DNA of 50,570 bases from Streptomyces uncialis (GTDB lineage: Bacteria; Actinomycetota; Actinomycetes; Streptomycetales; Streptomycetaceae). Under the pieces are notes generated by a model, which was not told where the DNA came from, ran no database searches, and worked only from the letters and a program-made list of their open reading frames with translations. Positions 7,013-14,514 of this stretch are shown one piece after another (the stretch's first letter is position 1; each line of letters starts with the position of its first letter). Location: the NCBI RefSeq assembly GCF_036250755.1, contig NZ_CP109585.1:1-50570 (forward strand). The letters are read 5' to 3'. Made by a program: the position numbers and the translations under genes.

Positions 7013-8205
7013 GCACACCCAAGCGCCCGAAGGCCCCGGTGGCCACCCCTGACCAGGTGGTCGAGCTGTACGGGCCGGACAACGACGGCTGGTACGACAC
7101 CCGGGTCAAGGACTGGATCGCCCTGTGCGAGGACCTCAAGGACGGCGAAGTCCGCGGCTACCTCGTGCTGCGCGGCCTGGTGGTCGACAAGTTCAAGAAC
7201 CACGTCCGCGTGCTCTCGCTCCAGAAGCTGTGCGAGCTGATCCCCGGACCGAGTCGGGGCCCGAGCAGCCTCACCCGGGTCCGGGGCATCCTCGACGGCC
7301 TCACCAAGGTCGGCCTGGTGACCACTCCCGAGGGCCAGCCCATCAAGACGTCCTCGCGCGCGAGCGCCCTCATGAAGCCCCTCCGCCTTCGCATCAACGA
7401 CTCGGCGCCGGTCGACTACGCGGGCTGGAGGAACGCCGAGGACAAGCTCAAGGCGCTCCGCACGGCCCTCGCCCACCTGATCGAGGAAGGCTCCGAAGAG
7501 GCCGCCGCAGCGGCTGACCAGGACGCTTTCGAAGCGGGTCGGATTTCCGACCCGGTGGACCCGTCGGGTCGGAAATCCGACCCACGGGGTCGGAAATCCG
7601 ACCCACGGGGTCGGAAATCCGACCCGCCCACGGGGGGTGACCAGGGAGAACGCGATCTTCCTCTTGGTTTCTCCTCTGGATCTTCTCTCTCTCCCTCCGC
7701 AGAGGACGCAGCGGCAACCTCCGTCACACCTGACGCGGAGACGACGAAGACGAGAGAGACGGCTGCGCCGGAAGACAACCCCGCTCCGGCTGCTGCCGAG
7801 ATCCCGGCGCCCCGCGACGGCCAGGCCGACGCCGAGCACCGGGCGGAGCTGCTGGAGATGCTGCTCGGCTTGCCCGGCCGGGACCGGATGAACCGCGACG
7901 AGGTGGCGGACATGCTGCTGCCGCTCGCCGTCGAGGCACTGGCCGCGGGCTGGACGGCGCCGAAGCTGCGCAACCACTTGGCCCGCAGCTGCGACCCGGA
8001 CCGGGTCTTCAGCGTGGTGGCGGTCTACCGGATGCACCTGAAGCAGCTCCCGCCGGCCCCGGCCGGTGCGGGCGGTCACCCGGCGGCGGCCGCGCCGGAG
8101 TGCTCGAAGTGCAACGGGTCCGGCCTTGCCGAGGACCCGGAGACCTTCCTGCCGATCGGCCAGTGCGAGTGCCGCAAGCCCCGCGCCCTCGCGGCCGCGT
8201 CCTGA
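7009..8205 (+). CDS. Plasmid replication initiator with internal iterons (398 aa)
   Basis: Probable DNA-binding initiator and helicase loader. The N-terminal ~120 residues look like a winged-helix replication-initiator domain. The middle (residues ~176-206) holds the repeated peptide GRKSDPR, the translation of an iteron array. The C-terminal part is helical and ends in a zinc-knuckle-like C-x2-C ... C-x-C (residues ~365-388). The next gene is a DnaB-type helicase. This order, with iterons inside the initiator gene, is the known design of pSLA2-type Streptomyces replicons with their phage-like central origin. ATG overlaps the upstream stop. Confidence 0.8.
   Translation: MSTPKRPKAPVATPDQVVELYGPDNDGWYDTRVKDWIALCEDLKDGEVRGYLVLRGLVVDKFKNHVRVLSLQKLCELIPGPSRGPSSLTRVRGILDGLTKVGLVTTPEGQPIKTSSRASALMKPLRLRINDSAPVDYAGWRNAEDKLKALRTALAHLIEEGSEEAAAAADQDAFEAGRISDPVDPSGRKSDPRGRKSDPRGRKSDPPTGGDQGERDLPLGFSSGSSLSPSAEDAAATSVTPDAETTKTRETAAPEDNPAPAAAEIPAPRDGQADAEHRAELLEMLLGLPGRDRMNRDEVADMLLPLAVEALAAGWTAPKLRNHLARSCDPDRVFSVVAVYRMHLKQLPPAPAGAGGHPAAAAPECSKCNGSGLAEDPETFLPIGQCECRKPRALAAAS
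7536..7625. repeat. Iteron array, candidate replication origin
   Basis: Four copies of the near-palindrome GGGTCGGAAATCCGACCC: 7536-7553 (opposite orientation), 7566-7583, 7587-7604 and 7608-7625. The last three are spaced exactly 21 bp apart, two helical turns, so bound proteins would face the same side. They lie inside the initiator gene and are expected to be its binding sites, by analogy with pSLA2-type origins. Confidence 0.85.
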
Positions 8206-8291
8206 CTGCCCGACCTTTCCCGCACAACAGCAGCGGCCGGAAACCTTGCCCGGCCCGGCCGCTGCCCGAATCCCGTGAACGGAGATCCACC

Positions 8292-9674
8292 ATGAGCGTA
8301 GCTATCCCCGCCCCCGCCGCCTCCGGCGAGGACCTCGACCCGCGCGACTTCGAGCGCATCCCCCCTCAGGACCTGGACGCGGAGCAGTCCGTCCTCGGCG
8401 GGATGCTGCTGTCGAAGGACGCGATTGGCGACGTCACCGAGGTCCTGCAGAGCTCGGACTTCTACCGGCCGACGCACGCGACGGTCTACCGGGCGATCCT
8501 CGACGTCGTCGCCAAGGGCGAGCCCGCCGACCCGATCACGGTCGCGGCGCACCTGACCACGACCGGCGAGCTGACGAAGATTGGCGGCGCGGCCTACCTG
8601 CACACGCTGGTCCAGCAGGTGCCGACCGCCGCGAACGCCGAGTACTACGCCGAGATCGTCTACGACGCCGCCGTCGCCCGGAACCTGGTCGTGGCGGGCA
8701 CGGCCATCGCCGCCAGCGGGTACGCCCGCGACGGCGAGACCGACGAGCTGGTCGAGCGGGCGCAGGAGCGCTTGTACGGCGTGGTCCGCCACCGCGGCGA
8801 CGACTCGCTCAAGGACGCCTCGGAGGGCATGGACGCCACCTTCGACGACATCGAGGCGGCCGGGAAGCGCAAGAACGGTGAGCTCACGGGCGTGCCGACC
8901 GGCTTCGCCGACCTGGACAGCCTCACCGAGGGCCTTCAGCCCGCCCAGCTCATCCTGATCGCCGGGCGTCCTGCGATGGGCAAGTCCACCCTCGGCCTGG
9001 ACATTGCCCGGGCCGCCAGCCTCAAGCACGGGCTGACCAGCGCGTTCTTCTCCCTGGAGATGAGCCGCAAGGAGCTCCACATGCGGCTGCTGTCCGCCGA
9101 GGGCTCCGTCGCCCTGCACCACATCCGCTCCGGCCAGCTCGACGAGGCCGCCTGGAGCCGGATGGCCAAGGTCAAGGCCCGCGTCGACGCCGGGAGCCTG
9201 CTCCTGGACGACTCCCCGGAGCTGACCGCCATGTCGATCCGCACCAAGGCCCGCCGGCTCAAGCAGCGCGGCAAGCTCGACCTGGTCGTCATCGACTACC
9301 TGCAGCTGCTCCAGTACGGCGGCGGCCGCCGTCCCGAGTCCCGCCAGCAGGAGGTCTCCGACATCTCCCGCCAGCTCAAGCTGATGGCCAAGGAGCTGGA
9401 GGTCCCGGTTATCGCGCTCTCCCAGCTCAACCGCGGGCCCGAGCAACGCACCGACAAGAAGCCGCAGGTCTCCGACCTGCGAGAGTCCGGCTCGCTGGAA
9501 CAGGACGCGGACGTGGTGATCCTGCTGCACCGCGAGGACCAGTACGAGAAGGAGTCAGCCCGCGCGGGCGAGGCCGACCTGATCGTCGGCAAGCACCGCA
9601 ACGGGCCGACGGCGATCATCACCACGGCCTTCCAGGGCCACTACAGCAGGTTCGTCGACATGGCCCGCACCTGA
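8292..9674 (+). CDS. DnaB-type replicative helicase (460 aa)
   Basis: Hexameric 5'-3' replicative helicase for plasmid replication. ATG at 8292 follows GGAGATCCACC. The N-terminal domain has the DnaB signature DLDAEQSVLGGML; the RecA-like core has Walker A GRPAMGKST (residues ~225-233), the H2-type block DLVVIDYLQLL and SQLNRGPEQR with a final VGKHRNGPT arginine-finger region. Length is normal for a DnaB with a full N-terminal domain. It follows the initiator gene, the pair forming a pSLA2-like replication module, and probably replaces the host helicase at the plasmid origin (inference). Confidence 0.92.
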   Translation: MSVAIPAPAASGEDLDPRDFERIPPQDLDAEQSVLGGMLLSKDAIGDVTEVLQSSDFYRPTHATVYRAILDVVAKGEPADPITVAAHLTTTGELTKIGGAAYLHTLVQQVPTAANAEYYAEIVYDAAVARNLVVAGTAIAASGYARDGETDELVERAQERLYGVVRHRGDDSLKDASEGMDATFDDIEAAGKRKNGELTGVPTGFADLDSLTEGLQPAQLILIAGRPAMGKSTLGLDIARAASLKHGLTSAFFSLEMSRKELHMRLLSAEGSVALHHIRSGQLDEAAWSRMAKVKARVDAGSLLLDDSPELTAMSIRTKARRLKQRGKLDLVVIDYLQLLQYGGGRRPESRQQEVSDISRQLKLMAKELEVPVIALSQLNRGPEQRTDKKPQVSDLRESGSLEQDADVVILLHREDQYEKESARAGEADLIVGKHRNGPTAIITTAFQGHYSRFVDMART

Positions 9675-9945
9675 AAACGAACATCTGTGCGATTTCTGGT
9701 AGGTCCGACCATGCCCGCTGATGCCCGTGTCCTTTGACAGCGAAGTTAGTCGCTCTGCTCGCGTTGGTCTGCGGCGACTGGATTGATTGTCAAACGATCA
9801 AGTGATACGGGTTGGCTTCGTCACCGAGATGTGAGTTGGTTGGGGTTTCCCGGCGTCTGGTCTTGTGCCGCCCTCGGGCGCTTGTTCGCGCCGGAGTTTC
9901 GGGGCCTGGCCCGCGCGGGGTCGATGTGGCGGTAGCGTGATCGTC
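9675..9945. other. Intergenic region with an inverted repeat end
   Basis: No gene seen. It contains TTTGACAGCGAAGTTAGTCG at 9733-9752, matching in inverted orientation 17 of 20 bases at 10814-10833, and an imperfect palindrome TTGAT...ATCAA near 9785-9805. A TAGCGT -10-like box lies a few bases before the phosphotransferase ATG, suggesting a leaderless transcript. Confidence 0.5.
9733..9752. repeat. Left inverted repeat flanking the phosphotransferase gene
   Basis: TTTGACAGCGAAGTTAGTCG; its reverse complement matches 10814-10833 at 17/20 positions. Possible cassette boundary. Confidence 0.5.
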
Positions 9946-10746
9946 ATGACGGCTGAGGGCGAGGCGCTGGTCGGCGGCATGGTGAACGCAGGAGCGATCT
10001 TTCGCCGTGGTGCGCTGGTGGAGCGCCCGGCGCCGCGCAATGTGCGCGCCCTGCATACCTACCTCCTCGCGCTGAAGGAGCACGGCTTCGACGCAGCGCC
10101 GACCCCTGTCGGCTTCACCGAGGATGGCCGGGAACAGCTGACCTTCATCCCCGGCGACGTGGCTCTGCCGCCGTTTCCGGACTGGGCGATGACGAAGACC
10201 GCCCTGGAATCGGTGGGGAATCTGCTGCGGCGCCTGCATGAGACCAGCGCGGCAGTCGCGGTCGACACCCATGCCCGGTGGCCTGGGGACCTGGCCGACC
10301 CGGAGGGGGGAGCGATGCTGTGCCACAACGACGTGTGCCCGGAAAACGTCGTTTTCCGCGACGGCCGTGCCGCTGCCCTGATCGATTTCGACCTGGCAGC
10401 CCCGGGCCGTCCCCTCTGGGACGTCGCCATGACCGCCCGCTACTGGGTGCCCCTGGTCGATCCCTCATCCGCAGCCACCGTCTACCCCTCCGGGCTGGAT
10501 GCGCCCACGCGGCTGCGGATCCTTGCCGACAGCTACGGCCTCTCGCCGCAGGACCGTGCCGAGCTGCTCGGCGTCATCGAGCAGGCCACCGAGGTCTGCC
10601 GGGCCTTCGTCGCCCGCCGCGTGGCTGACGGTGACCCCGTCTATCTCCAGGCGCTGGCCGAGCGCGGTGGATGGGAACGCTGGGATCGCATGCAAACCTG
10701 GCTGGCGGAGCGCCGCGAGATGTTCACGGCCGCCCTGCTGAACTGA
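9946..10746 (+). CDS. Aminoglycoside phosphotransferase-like kinase (266 aa)
   Basis: Belongs to the APH/choline-kinase fold. The Brenner motif HNDVCPENVVF (H-x-D-x4-N) gives the catalytic Asp and metal-binding Asn, followed by LIDFD supplying the DFD-type metal ligand. ATG at 9946 has no clear ribosome site but a TAGCGT box 8 bases upstream, so leaderless translation is likely. The substrate cannot be told from sequence: antibiotic resistance, sugar or small-molecule phosphorylation are all possible. It stands alone between inverted repeats (9733-9752, 10814-10833), which suggests arrival as a cassette. Confidence 0.8.
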   Translation: MTAEGEALVGGMVNAGAIFRRGALVERPAPRNVRALHTYLLALKEHGFDAAPTPVGFTEDGREQLTFIPGDVALPPFPDWAMTKTALESVGNLLRRLHETSAAVAVDTHARWPGDLADPEGGAMLCHNDVCPENVVFRDGRAAALIDFDLAAPGRPLWDVAMTARYWVPLVDPSSAATVYPSGLDAPTRLRILADSYGLSPQDRAELLGVIEQATEVCRAFVARRVADGDPVYLQALAERGGWERWDRMQTWLAERREMFTAALLN

Positions 10747-10783
10747 CTGGCCCGGACCTTCGAGGACAAAGTCGCCGGGCGTA

Positions 10784-10802
10784 CGACTAGGTTCGCTGGC
10801 AA
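10784..10802. repeat. Direct repeat copy near the cassette end
   Basis: CGACTAGGTTCGCTGGCAA is a diverged direct copy of the sequence at 10814-10833 (CGACTGGGTTCGCTGTCAAA), 30 bases away. Confidence 0.5.
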
Positions 10803-10813
10803 GGAAGCCGAAA

Positions 10814-10833
10814 CGACTGGGTTCGCTGTCAAA
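10814..10833. repeat. Right inverted repeat flanking the phosphotransferase gene
   Basis: CGACTGGGTTCGCTGTCAAA, inverted partner of 9733-9752 with three central mismatches. Confidence 0.5.
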
Positions 10834-10870
10834 CGCCTCGATTGGATGACAGCGGTCAGCCCGCGTGCGG

Positions 10871-10897
10871 GCCGGTGTCCCGTTTCGGGACACCGGC
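10871..10897. terminator. 12-bp hairpin with TTT loop
   Basis: GCCGGTGTCCCG, TTT loop, CGGGACACCGGC. Sits 125 bases after the phosphotransferase stop; likely terminator or first element of the structured block. Confidence 0.55.
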
Positions 10898-10927
10898 ACC
10901 TATTAACTGGCCCCTGCACCCTCGGCC

Positions 10928-10965
10928 CGGGTGTTGGGTGCGGCTCGCACCGCACCCAACACCCG
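10928..10965. terminator. 16-bp hairpin
   Basis: CGGGTGTTGGGTGCGG (10928-10943), CTCGCA loop, perfect complement 10950-10965. Symmetric, so it could act on either strand. Confidence 0.55.
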
Positions 10966-11142
10966 AGGTCAGGAGACCCCTTTCGGGGCCGTCCCGGCGT
11001 AAACGATCTTGACCCCCTCGCGTCGCGGGCCAGGGTCGTGACCCCGGCTGGGACGGCGGAGAGCCGGGGAACCGGGGGGCATGGGCGTGACAACACCGGC
11101 CGGTAATGAGCGCAAGGGCCTGTTAATAGCCCTTAGTAGGGG

Positions 11143-11180
11143 GCGAGGCCCCGTCACCCATTCGGGTGACGGGGCCTCGC
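11143..11180. terminator. 17-bp hairpin
   Basis: GCGAGGCCCCGTCACCC, ATTC loop, perfect complement to 11180. One of the longest perfect stems in the plasmid. Confidence 0.55.
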
Positions 11181-11534
11181 TGTGGGGCGTCCCTGAGGGA
11201 ATAAGTGCAGCTCAAAGCAATGAAAGGAGCCCTACGGGCACGACCTTCCAGGCTCCATCGGCTCCGCCGATGAGTACAGACGCGCTTCGCGCGGCGACTT
11301 ACAGGAGCGGGGCGGGGCGTCTCTGAGCGGCCCTGTGCGACTCTCGGAGCTTGATCCGCACTCCCCGACGCCGGGCTGGAGATCGGCGCTCCTAACCCCC
11401 CTCACGCCCCTCCTCGGGCCTGTTCTGCATGATCGCCCGGCCCGGCAGCGCGGGCATCCGGCCAGGTCAGCGCATCGTTTGGGGTAGATCATCCGCATAT
11501 GCGATGTTCACTGAGTGAATACTTAGGCAGCCTC

Positions 11535-11551
11535 GTCCGCGATTCGCAGAC
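11535..11551. repeat. GTCCGCGAYTCGCGGAC palindrome, copy 1 (one mismatch)
   Basis: GTCCGCGATTCGCAGAC. Matches the copies at 27404-27420 and 37664-37680 except for one arm base. Confidence 0.5.
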
Positions 11552-11666
11552 CTGCGGCCACCGTCGATCGAGCCGGAACCTTGGGCCCAGCCACATCGCG
11601 GCAGCAGTCAGCTCCCCGCCCGTCGGCACCAGTACGGGACCAGCGACGGGTTCGGATGGGCCAGGC

Positions 11667-12419
11667 TCAACCCTTTGTGGTGAGGGTGGGGTCGCCCCAG
11701 ATGAAGTGGTCGACGGTGCAGTAGAGAGGATCGCCCTGACGATCGACTGTGGTGAGGGTCAGTCGCTCGACTCCGGTGACATCAACGTCGATCTTCTTGA
11801 CGCGATCCCGGGTGGCGGTCCAAGAGCCGATCTCCTTGCCATCTGCCCTGAGCCCGAAGGTGCCGACAGCACCGTCCTCGCCTTTGATGCCGACGGTAGT
11901 GGTGAAGCGGTTGTACTCGCTGGCCAGGCTGTAGTCGGTCACGGAGACGCCGTCGGCGAGGCCGCATCCGTCCCAGAGGCTGTCGGGGTAGTCGTGGCCC
12001 CCGATGCGGGCTTCGCCCGTATTGAGGTCCCCGCTGGATTCGGGTGTCAGTTCCGACAGGAGCTTGTGCTGGGGCTTGGGCTTGGCGGGCTTGTCGATGC
12101 TGGGCGAGGGCGAGGGCGAGGGCGAAAGCGAAGGCGAGGGCGAAAGCGAAGGCGAAGGCGAGGGGGTTGCTTTGTCGGCGCTCCTGTCGGGGGATTCGTG
12201 GTTCTTCTCGTCCGCGGCCTTGTCGGGCGAGGACTGCACCTGCCCGGGTCCCTCAAGGTCCAGCAGCGGGTGGCCGGCGTTCCACCACACCACCCCGGCC
12301 CCCGCCAGGACGAGCAGTACAGCCCCCACGTACAGGGCGGTCTTGACCGGTTGACTCTGCGGACGCGACGGCAGAAGCCCTGCACGCGCCAGTGCTAACT
12401 CGCTGCCGGCGTTCTCCAC
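11667..12419 (-). CDS. Membrane-anchored NPCBM-like carbohydrate-binding protein (250 aa)
   Basis: The start is taken as GTG 12417-12419. Residues ~27-47 form one transmembrane helix (TALYVGAVLLVLAGAGVVWW), then a Ser-Pro repeat stalk (about residues 87-112) and a C-terminal domain of ~130 residues matching the NPCBM/NEW2 pattern (YPDSLWDGCG..., ATRDRVKKIDVDVTGV, LTTVDRQGD). NPCBM is described as a putative carbohydrate-binding domain. The C-terminus is expected outside the cell. A TTA codon near the start (SELALA) could make it dependent on the bldA tRNA (known for Streptomyces). Divergent from the HTH-lectin gene at 12627. Confidence 0.75.
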   Translation of the reverse strand: MENAGSELALARAGLLPSRPQSQPVKTALYVGAVLLVLAGAGVVWWNAGHPLLDLEGPGQVQSSPDKAADEKNHESPDRSADKATPSPSPSLSPSPSLSPSPSPSPSIDKPAKPKPQHKLLSELTPESSGDLNTGEARIGGHDYPDSLWDGCGLADGVSVTDYSLASEYNRFTTTVGIKGEDGAVGTFGLRADGKEIGSWTATRDRVKKIDVDVTGVERLTLTTVDRQGDPLYCTVDHFIWGDPTLTTKG

Positions 12420-12513
12420 GCTCGATGCGTGACCTCGACGGTTCGCAAAGAGGTGAACGCGTCGATCTGCACGGGCATGCACGACCGGAATCCGGCCCGG
12501 ACGGGCCGGCACT

Positions 12514-12552
12514 TGTCCGGGCTGGTCAACGGCTTGTCCAGATCCTGTCCGG
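12514..12552. promoter_or_regulatory. TGTCC direct repeats between divergent genes (site A)
   Basis: TGTCCGGGCTGGTCA at 12514-12528 is followed by further TGTCC copies at 12535 and 12546. The same 15 bases, with the same 21-bp spacing to the next TGTCC, recur at 14328. Likely operator of a common regulator. Confidence 0.5.
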
Positions 12553-12626
12553 GACCGTACGGAAACGGCCGCCGAGGGCCGGAACCAGCGTTGTCCACGT
12601 GCCGCGGGGCCGGTCACCATGTCCGC

Positions 12627-13592
12627 ATGGCGAATGTGGGGGAGTTGCAGCCGCAGGGGGCCCGTGATGTCGGGGAGTTCGCGGCTGCCTTACGACAGCT
12701 CAAGGAGCGTTCCGGGCTGACGTACCGACAGCTCGAAGAACGGGCCGCCGAGCACGGAGGAGTGCTGGCCCGCAGCACGCTGGCGGACGTCCTCAGCGGG
12801 AAGACCACACCGCGTCCCGAACTGGTGGCCGAGTTCGTGCGGGCCTGCGGAGACGCGGAGCGGGTGCAGGAATGGCTGGAGGCCCTGGAAAGGGCCGTCA
12901 GTGGTGCGGCGGGCCGGGACGAAGGCGGGGACACGGGCGGGAATGAAGGCGGGGAAGAAGGCCACGACGGAGGCGGGGGCGCGGACGGTGCGGGACCTCC
13001 CGATCGGCGCATCGGGCCGGCACCGGGCCGACGCCGGCTGCGCGCGCTGCTGGTGGGGCTCGCTGTGCTGTCCGCCGTGGCCGTCACCATCTGGGTCCTC
13101 GGCTTCTCCGGTGAGCCGGGCGGTTCCAAGGGAAAGTTGGACCGGACCGCCCTGCCGCAGGGTCCCGTGCAGATTCGCCCGGTCCTGGCGGACGGCCTGT
13201 GTCTGACCGATGGGCATGCCGAGGGGTACGAACCACTGGTGGCCGTGCAGCGTCCGTGCGAGGACGTGGCACCTCAGCAGACCGAGCTCGTGCCCGCGGC
13301 GGACGACACGTTCCGCGTGCAGTGGTACCACCCCGACCATGGCAAGGGCTGCCTGAACTCGGTGACCGTCGGCACCGGCGCCGCCCTGCTGGAGCCCTGG
13401 GAGGACTGCGGGAAGACGAGCAGGTTCCGCATCGAGCCGGCGGACTCTGGCCGAAGCGACCAGTACGTTCTCCGGTTGGTCGGCGATGGATGCGTGGGCA
13501 TGAGCGGATCGGGGACGGTCGCCGGGGTACCGGCGGTGACACAGCCCTGCGACGCGAGCGGGAAGCAGATTTTCTCCATCTTGCCCGCGTAG
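12627..13592 (+). CDS. XRE-type HTH protein with membrane anchor and ricin-like lectin domain (321 aa)
   Basis: ATG at 12627. Residues ~12-75 carry an XRE/Cro-like helix-turn-helix (LTYRQLEERA..., STLADVLSGKTTPRP). A Gly/Asp/Glu-rich hinge and one transmembrane helix (ALLVGLAVLSAVAVTIWVL, residues ~135-155) follow. The C-terminal ~160 residues are Cys-containing and fit a ricin-B/beta-trefoil-like pattern (GLCLTD, AVQRPC, DGCVGM, VTQPC). The layout suggests a one-component membrane sensor binding DNA inside and sugars outside (inference). Divergent from the NPCBM gene, with TGTCC repeats between. Ends before a terminator at 13712. Confidence 0.75.
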   Translation: MANVGELQPQGARDVGEFAAALRQLKERSGLTYRQLEERAAEHGGVLARSTLADVLSGKTTPRPELVAEFVRACGDAERVQEWLEALERAVSGAAGRDEGGDTGGNEGGEEGHDGGGGADGAGPPDRRIGPAPGRRRLRALLVGLAVLSAVAVTIWVLGFSGEPGGSKGKLDRTALPQGPVQIRPVLADGLCLTDGHAEGYEPLVAVQRPCEDVAPQQTELVPAADDTFRVQWYHPDHGKGCLNSVTVGTGAALLEPWEDCGKTSRFRIEPADSGRSDQYVLRLVGDGCVGMSGSGTVAGVPAVTQPCDASGKQIFSILPA

Positions 13593-13711
13593 CTCAGGAG
13601 AGCTGTGCTCAGGGTGAGTGCGAGACGTGCAGTCGAAAGGGTGCCCGGAGCCGCCTCTGGTTTCGGCCGGGCCGGTCCTCGCTGCGTGCTGGCAGTACGT
13701 AGCCGCAGGCG

Positions 13712-13747
13712 GGGGTGCGATGGGTGGTCCTGCACCCATCGCACCCC
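13712..13747. terminator. Bidirectional terminator between convergent genes
   Basis: 15-bp perfect arms GGGGTGCGATGGGTG (13712-13726) and 13733-13747 with a GTCCTG loop, placed between convergent genes ending at 13592 and 13790. Confidence 0.7.
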
Positions 13748-13789
13748 TCGCGTTCATTCAGTAGGGCCAGCTTTCGCTGGCAGCTTCTT

Positions 13790-14155
13790 TCAGATGTTGC
13801 TGCTGCCGAGAGGAGAGCAGCGGCTGGACTGGCAGACCTTGAAGTAGACCGTGCCGCGGGCCTCGTCGAGCTCCAGGTTGTAGGTGTAACCAGTGCTGTA
13901 GTCCGTCGGCACGGGGAGTGTTGCTGCCCCGTTCAAGGCGGAGTTGTAGGCCCACTTCACGTAGACCGCCTTGTTGTCATCGACGTTGTCCCAGATCTCG
14001 AAGATGTCTCCGTAGCTTCGGTAGACAACTCCCGCCTCGTTGGGGTTGTTCGGGCTCGTAAGCCGAGTACTACCGTCGGCGTGAGCGGGCGACGCCACGA
14101 TGCCGATCGCGAGCGCAGCTCCAGCTATGCCGGTCATCATTGTACGAACCTTCAT
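13790..14155 (-). CDS. Small secreted protein with signal peptide (121 aa)
   Basis: ATG at 14153-14155 with GGGAG upstream. The N-terminus is a Sec signal: MKVRTMM, a hydrophobic core, and a likely cleavage after SPAHA. The mature part (~94 aa) is Tyr/Asn/Asp-rich and has two Cys near the end (FKVCQSSRC), possibly a disulfide. Codon GC is lower than that of neighbours, which fits recent acquisition. No enzyme motif seen. The upstream region shares the TGTCC repeat element with the HTH-lectin/NPCBM region, so it may share that regulation. Confidence 0.75.
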   Translation of the reverse strand: MKVRTMMTGIAGAALAIGIVASPAHADGSTRLTSPNNPNEAGVVYRSYGDIFEIWDNVDDNKAVYVKWAYNSALNGAATLPVPTDYSTGYTYNLELDEARGTVYFKVCQSSRCSPLGSSNI

Positions 14156-14307
14156 GACACTCCCTCATATCTGGTTCCAGTTCAGGTTCAGCTCGCTGCG
14201 TTGAGAGCTATTCATCGACGCAGTGGTCCGTGCCGTGGCGACGGTTCGGTCGGCTAGGCACGACACAGACTGCTGGCCGCCGGCGGGCCGAAACAATGGC
14301 AACCGGC

Positions 14308-14355
14308 TGTCCCGGACAATCGCTGGCTGTCCGGGCTGGTCAGAACTTTGTCCGG
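14308..14355. promoter_or_regulatory. TGTCC repeats (site B)
   Basis: TGTCCCGGACA palindrome at 14308-14318, TGTCCGGGCTGGTCA at 14328-14342 (identical to 12514-12528) and TGTCCGG at 14349-14355, spaced about 20-21 bp. Lies between the secreted protein gene and the integrase gene. Confidence 0.5.
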
Positions 14356-14387
14356 ATTACGGCCCGGACAGAGGTTGCGCAACTGTC

Positions 14388-14488
14388 GCAGTAAATGCCG
14401 CATTTACTGCGGCGGAGCCTCTACGGTAATCGTCGCGACCTGCGGCGGGCTCTCCGGCCGCCACAGGCGAGGTGTACGCATTTACTGC
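14388..14488. repeat. Three GCATTTACTGC repeats upstream of the integrase
   Basis: GCAGTAAATGC (14388-14398) and GCATTTACTGC (14400-14410) form an inverted pair around one base; a third copy lies at 14478-14488, ending 26 bases before the integrase ATG. Could be the integrase operator or arm-type sites of an attachment site. Confidence 0.55.
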
Positions 14489-14514
14489 GGCAGCGTTGAA
14501 AGGGTGGGGCGGGT

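Larger units (their letters stand above)
10747..11666. other. Hairpin-dense noncoding block of about 0.9 kb
   Basis: No frame here has convincing codon bias or a ribosome site. It contains three strong hairpins in 310 bases (10871-10897, 10928-10965, 11143-11180), weaker ones at 11114-11134 and 11255-11271, and palindromes CGCATATGCG (11494-11503) and TTCACTGAGTGAA (11507-11519). Candidates are stacked terminators, a structured RNA, or a lagging-strand or single-strand origin. Confidence 0.5.

Noticed and set aside
7536..7625. Regular repeats resembling a short CRISPR array
   Set aside because: The repeats are palindromic, separated by only 3 bases (12 in one case), lie in a coding frame and sit next to a DnaB gene; they are iterons.
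12095..12170. Apparent DNA microsatellite GGCGAG/GGCGAA
   Set aside because: Explained as the Ser-Pro stalk of the NPCBM-like protein on the minus strand.
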